Below are positions 6,930-9,267 of a stretch of DNA of 9,267 nucleotides, piece by piece. A program made the position numbers and the translations under genes. Source of the DNA: SBBV01 sp036555425 (GTDB lineage: Bacteria > Pseudomonadota > Alphaproteobacteria > Bin65). The stretch covers positions 1-9,267 of the forward strand of contig DATBLL010000156.1 of assembly GCA_036555425.1 (NCBI GenBank), in the 5' to 3' direction. The notes beneath the pieces are model-generated. The model was given only the letters and a program-made list of their open reading frames with translations. It had not been told where the DNA came from and ran no database searches. The number at the start of each line of letters is the position of its first letter. Within the stretch, counting starts at the first letter, position 1.

Positions 6930-8327
6930 TCAGCCCGGCCCCACCATCTTCTCGGGCCGCACCCATTGCTTGAACTGCGCGTCGGTCAAGAGGCCGAGCG
7001 CCTTGCCGGCCTCGGCCAGTGTCGTCCCCTCCTTGTGCGCCTTCTTCGCGATCTTGGCGGCGTTGTCGTAGCCGATATGCGGGTTGAGCGCCGTCACCAG
7101 CATCAGCGATTCGCGCATCAGCGTCGCGATGCGGGCCTCGTTCGCCTGGATTCCGGCGACGCAATTGTCGGTGAAGCTTACCGCCGCGTCGGCGATGAGG
7201 CGGATCGACTGCAAGAGGTCGTGGATCATCACCGGCTTGAACACGTTGAGCTCGAAATGCCCGTTCGAGCCGGCGATGGAGACGGTCACGTGGTTGCCCA
7301 TCACCTGGCAGCACACCATGGTGAGGGCCTCGCACTGCGTCGGGTTCACCTTGCCCGGCATGATCGAGGAGCCGGGCTCGTTCTCCGGCAGCAGCAGCTC
7401 GCCGAGCCCCGAGCGCGGGCCGGAACCCAGGAAGCGGATGTCGTTCGCGATCTTCATCAGCGAGACCGCCAGCACGTTGAGCGCACCCGAGGCTTCGACC
7501 ACGGCGTCGTTCGCCGCGAGCGCCTCGAACTTGTTGGGCGCGGTCTTGAACGCGAGGCCGGTGATCGCCGAAACCTTGGCGGCGAAGACCTTGTCGAAGC
7601 CCTTCTTGGCATTGAGGCCGGTGCCGACGGCGGTGCCGCCCTGGGCGAGCAGCGAGAGGCGCGGCAGCGCGGCTTTGACGCGCTCGATGCCGAGCGCCAC
7701 CTGCGTGACGTAGCCGGAAAATTCCTGGCCGAGCGTCAGCGGTACGGCGTCCTGCGTATGCGTGCGGCCCATCTTGACGATCTTGGCGAACGCGCGCGAC
7801 TTCTTGGCGAGCGCGGCGTGGAGGTGCTTCAGGGCCGGCAGCAGCCGCTCGTTGATCTCGAGCACCGCCGCGATGTGCATCGCGGTCGGGAACGTGTCGT
7901 TCGAGGATTGGCCGCGATTGACGTGATCGTTGGGGTGCACCGGCTTCTTCGAACCCATCTCGCCGCCGAGCAGCTCGATGGCCCGGTTGGAAATCACTTC
8001 GTTGACGTTCATGTTGGTCTGGGTGCCGGAGCCGGTCTGCCAGACGACGAGCGGGAAATGGTCGTCGAGCTTGCCGGCGATGACCTCGTCGGCGGCGGCG
8101 ACAATGGCCTTGCCGATCTTCCTGTCGAGCTCGCCCATCTCCATGTTCGCCTCGGCGGCGGCGCGCTTCAGGATGCCGTAGGCGCGGACGAGCGGCAGCG
8201 GCATGCGCTCGGTGCCGATCTTGAAATTCTCGCGCGAGCGCTGCGTTTGCGCGCCCCAATAGCGGTCGGCGGGCACGTCGACGGCGCCCATGGAGTCGGT
8301 TTCGACGCGGACATCCGGGCGGTTCAT
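6930..8327 (-). CDS. fumC: Class II fumarate hydratase
   Basis: Product of 465 residues, the standard FumC length. It catalyses reversible hydration of fumarate to L-malate in the TCA cycle, without an iron-sulfur cluster, as a cytoplasmic homotetramer. Landmarks: RYWGAQTQRS near the N-terminus, QTGSGTQTNMNVNEVI, HPNDHVNRGQSSNDTFP, GRTHTQDAVP with H190 (E. coli H188), and the superfamily signature GSSIMPGKVNP at 319-329, giving S320 (E. coli S318), K326 and N328 as catalytic or binding residues. All expected residues are intact. The open frame runs upstream to 8657, but the family start is ATG 8327 (MNRPDVRVETDSMG), which has GGGGAG about ten bases upstream; the rest is a shadow of the tfoX-like gene. 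A ribbon-helix-helix gene follows directly. The alternative aspartase is unlikely given the FumC-type N-terminal and substrate-site motifs. Confidence 0.97.
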   Translation of the reverse strand: MNRPDVRVETDSMGAVDVPADRYWGAQTQRSRENFKIGTERMPLPLVRAYGILKRAAAEANMEMGELDRKIGKAIVAAADEVIAGKLDDHFPLVVWQTGSGTQTNMNVNEVISNRAIELLGGEMGSKKPVHPNDHVNRGQSSNDTFPTAMHIAAVLEINERLLPALKHLHAALAKKSRAFAKIVKMGRTHTQDAVPLTLGQEFSGYVTQVALGIERVKAALPRLSLLAQGGTAVGTGLNAKKGFDKVFAAKVSAITGLAFKTAPNKFEALAANDAVVEASGALNVLAVSLMKIANDIRFLGSGPRSGLGELLLPENEPGSSIMPGKVNPTQCEALTMVCCQVMGNHVTVSIAGSNGHFELNVFKPVMIHDLLQSIRLIADAAVSFTDNCVAGIQANEARIATLMRESLMLVTALNPHIGYDNAAKIAKKAHKEGTTLAEAGKALGLLTDAQFKQWVRPEKMVGPG

Positions 8328-8362
8328 GAAACGCGGTCTCCCCTGGAACAGGCTTATCAACG

Positions 8363-8382
8363 GCGCGGGTTTTAGACCGCGC
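8363..8382. promoter_or_regulatory. Palindrome overlapping the candidate fumC -10 box
   Basis: GCGCGG and CCGCGC are perfect inverted arms around eight bases (GTTTTAGA on the plus strand). The centre contains the TAAAAC that would serve as the fumC -10 box. A twofold-symmetric site over a -10 element is the layout of a repressor operator, but G/C-rich arms like this can also arise by chance in such a genome. Confidence 0.35.
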
Positions 8383-8396
8383 AAGCCGGCAAGCAA
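8369..8396 (-). promoter_or_regulatory. Candidate fumC promoter
   Basis: On the minus strand TTGCTT (plus 8391-8396) is separated by 16 bases from TAAAAC (plus 8369-8374). It lies in the 100-base gap between the tfoX-like gene and fumC and would give a leader of about 35 bases. It is one of the few A/T-rich spots in the gap. Consensus match is moderate, and read-through from the tfoX-like gene is equally possible. Confidence 0.35.
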
Positions 8397-8427
8397 AGGG
8401 CGCCATCGCCCGCGCGCGAGGCGCGGT

Positions 8428-8790
8428 TCAGCGCTTTTTCCCGGCGCTTCGTTTCGGCTTCGCCGCCGCCTGCGCGGCCGCCCAGGCGCCGCGCGCCCAT
8501 TCGGCCAGCGTGTCCGGATCGTCGAGCACGTTCGCAGGCACTTCGTAGTAGGAGGCGAGCGAGGCCGCGGCGCCGCGGCGCATATAGGTGAACGGCTTGG
8601 CCCCGGCTTCGCGATAGGCGCCGCGGTTCGCCTCGCCGACCTTGAGGTAGAGGACATCGTCGGCGACGAGACCGAACATCAGCGCGCCGCGGAAGAGGCC
8701 GGCGCCGCCGAACATGCGGCGCACGGCCATCGGGCCGAAGCCTTTCAACTGGTCGGCGATGTGGTCGAGGAATTCCCGGCTGACCGGCAT
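8428..8790 (-). CDS. TfoX/Sxy N-terminal domain protein
   Basis: Product of 120 residues consisting of a TfoX N-terminal domain alone: FLDHIADQLKGFGPMAVRRMFGGAGLF (residues 7-33), in which RRMFGG-x-GL is the family hallmark, then MFGLVADDVLYLKV, the F-TYMRRG strand and SYYEVPANVLDDPD. It ends in an Ala/Lys/Arg-rich tail. The C-terminal domain of full-length gammaproteobacterial Sxy/TfoX competence regulators is missing, so a competence role should not be assumed; short forms like this are common and mostly uncharacterised. ATG 8790 is chosen because the family begins a few residues before F-L-D; the open frame continues to 8937, but that extension is Arg/Ala/Pro-rich like a shadow and reaches into the tRNA promoter region. 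It precedes fumC by 100 bases on the same strand. Confidence 0.85.
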   Translation of the reverse strand: MPVSREFLDHIADQLKGFGPMAVRRMFGGAGLFRGALMFGLVADDVLYLKVGEANRGAYREAGAKPFTYMRRGAAASLASYYEVPANVLDDPDTLAEWARGAWAAAQAAAKPKRSAGKKR

Positions 8791-8880
8791 GGCGGCCGAG
8801 CATCCGCCCGGCGCGCGCGGCCGGCAAGCGGCCAAGGGCGCGCGCGTCCGCAGCGGCATTTTGGCGGCGCGCCCCCAGCC

Positions 8881-8909
8881 TCGACAAAGCCGGCCCGCTT
8901 TGTTATAGA
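8881..8909 (+). promoter_or_regulatory. Promoter of the tRNA-Lys gene
   Basis: TCGACA (8881-8886), a 17-base spacer, and TATAGA (8904-8909) preceded by TG at 8901-8902 (extended -10). One mismatch to the -35 consensus and ideal spacing make this the best promoter in the window. Start of transcription would be near 8916, leaving a leader of roughly 85 bases to be removed by RNase P and other nucleases. Confidence 0.65.
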
Positions 8910-9002
8910 CCGCGGCCTTGCGCGCCGGCCTCCGCACGCCATCTATGGCTCACGCACCGCGGGGCGCATTGACAGCTTGCGAAAAGCAAGGGTTCCCGGT
9001 TC

Positions 9003-9078
<76 letters not shown>

Positions 9079-9084
9079 AACAGT

Positions 9085-9109
9085 CTGGCGCGCTACGTCA
9101 GTTTCATTT
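9085..9109 (+). terminator. Likely intrinsic terminator of tRNA-Lys
   Basis: Six bases after the CCA end, CTGGCG (9085-9090) can pair with CGTCAG (9096-9101), with one G-T wobble, around the loop CGCTA; the T-rich stretch TTTCATTT follows directly. Stem is short but position and tail are right for ending a tRNA transcript. Confidence 0.55.
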
Positions 9110-9267
9110 CTCGGGCGGCAAAGATCAGGCGATTTCCGACGGTTAGCGCCAGCAGAGAGGGAATTTGACCGTCTCCGCCTGCGGCAACCGGCCCACAATC
9201 GGGGTGATTCCGATGCCGTTTCTCTGGGTCCTTTTGTAGAGTTTCATTTTCGCCTGTTTTGCGGCGA
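9110..9267. other. Non-coding end of window, nothing recognised
   Basis: By eye this stretch is less G/C-rich than the rest. It has no convincing gene; a 34-codon minus-strand frame (9143-9247) lacks a good ribosome-binding site and resembles nothing I know. AGTTTCATTT occurs at 9100-9109 and again at 9240-9249. Confidence 0.4.

Noticed and set aside
6654..8375. 573-codon plus-strand open frame opposite fumC
   Set aside because: Antisense shadow; fumC on the other strand has complete catalytic motifs.
9143..9247. 34-residue minus-strand ORF starting MKLYKRTQRNG
   Set aside because: No good ribosome-binding site, no known family, and it lies in an otherwise gene-free stretch at the window edge.

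Overview
The window reads as a chromosomal segment of a high-GC alphaproteobacterium. The support is the strong G/C bias at third codon positions, the fused TRAP-TAXI-type permease, the fumC / ribbon-helix-helix pairing, and a tRNA promoter of the TCGACA-N17-TATAGA kind. I cannot place it at genus level.

Left part (1-4921, + strand): a catabolic cluster for a 2-hydroxy acid. It holds the 3' end of a fused TRAP transporter permease (cut by the window edge), a short membrane ORF that resembles the permease's own C-terminal domain, an FAD-linked D-2-hydroxyacid dehydrogenase, a mandelate-racemase-like enolase-superfamily enzyme, and an NAD(P)-linked 2-hydroxyacid dehydrogenase of the Ldh/HcxB family. 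The last three are 23 and 40 bases apart and look like one operon. My reading (inference) is that the substrate is imported by TRAP, its enantiomers are interconverted by the racemase-like enzyme, and each enantiomer has its own oxidase leading to the same 2-oxo acid. The racemase-like protein keeps nearly every mandelate racemase active-site residue, but Arg replaces the Lys that acts as the (S)-specific base.

Middle (4922-6480): a separate small secreted YHS-domain protein (+), a REP-like palindrome between convergent genes, and a SAM-dependent methyltransferase (-).

Right part (6650-8790, - strand): tfoX-like gene, then fumC, then a ribbon-helix-helix gene starting 16 bases after fumC. 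A palindrome overlaps a candidate fumC promoter. 

Far right (8881-9109, + strand): a complete tRNA-Lys(CUU) transcription unit with promoter, encoded CCA end and a likely intrinsic terminator. Its acceptor stem carries a C-A mismatch. The last ~160 bases look less GC-rich and show no convincing gene.

I found no CRISPR array, insertion sequence, phage gene or defence system. The candidate novelties are the arginine-variant racemase cassette and the duplicated TRAP tail.
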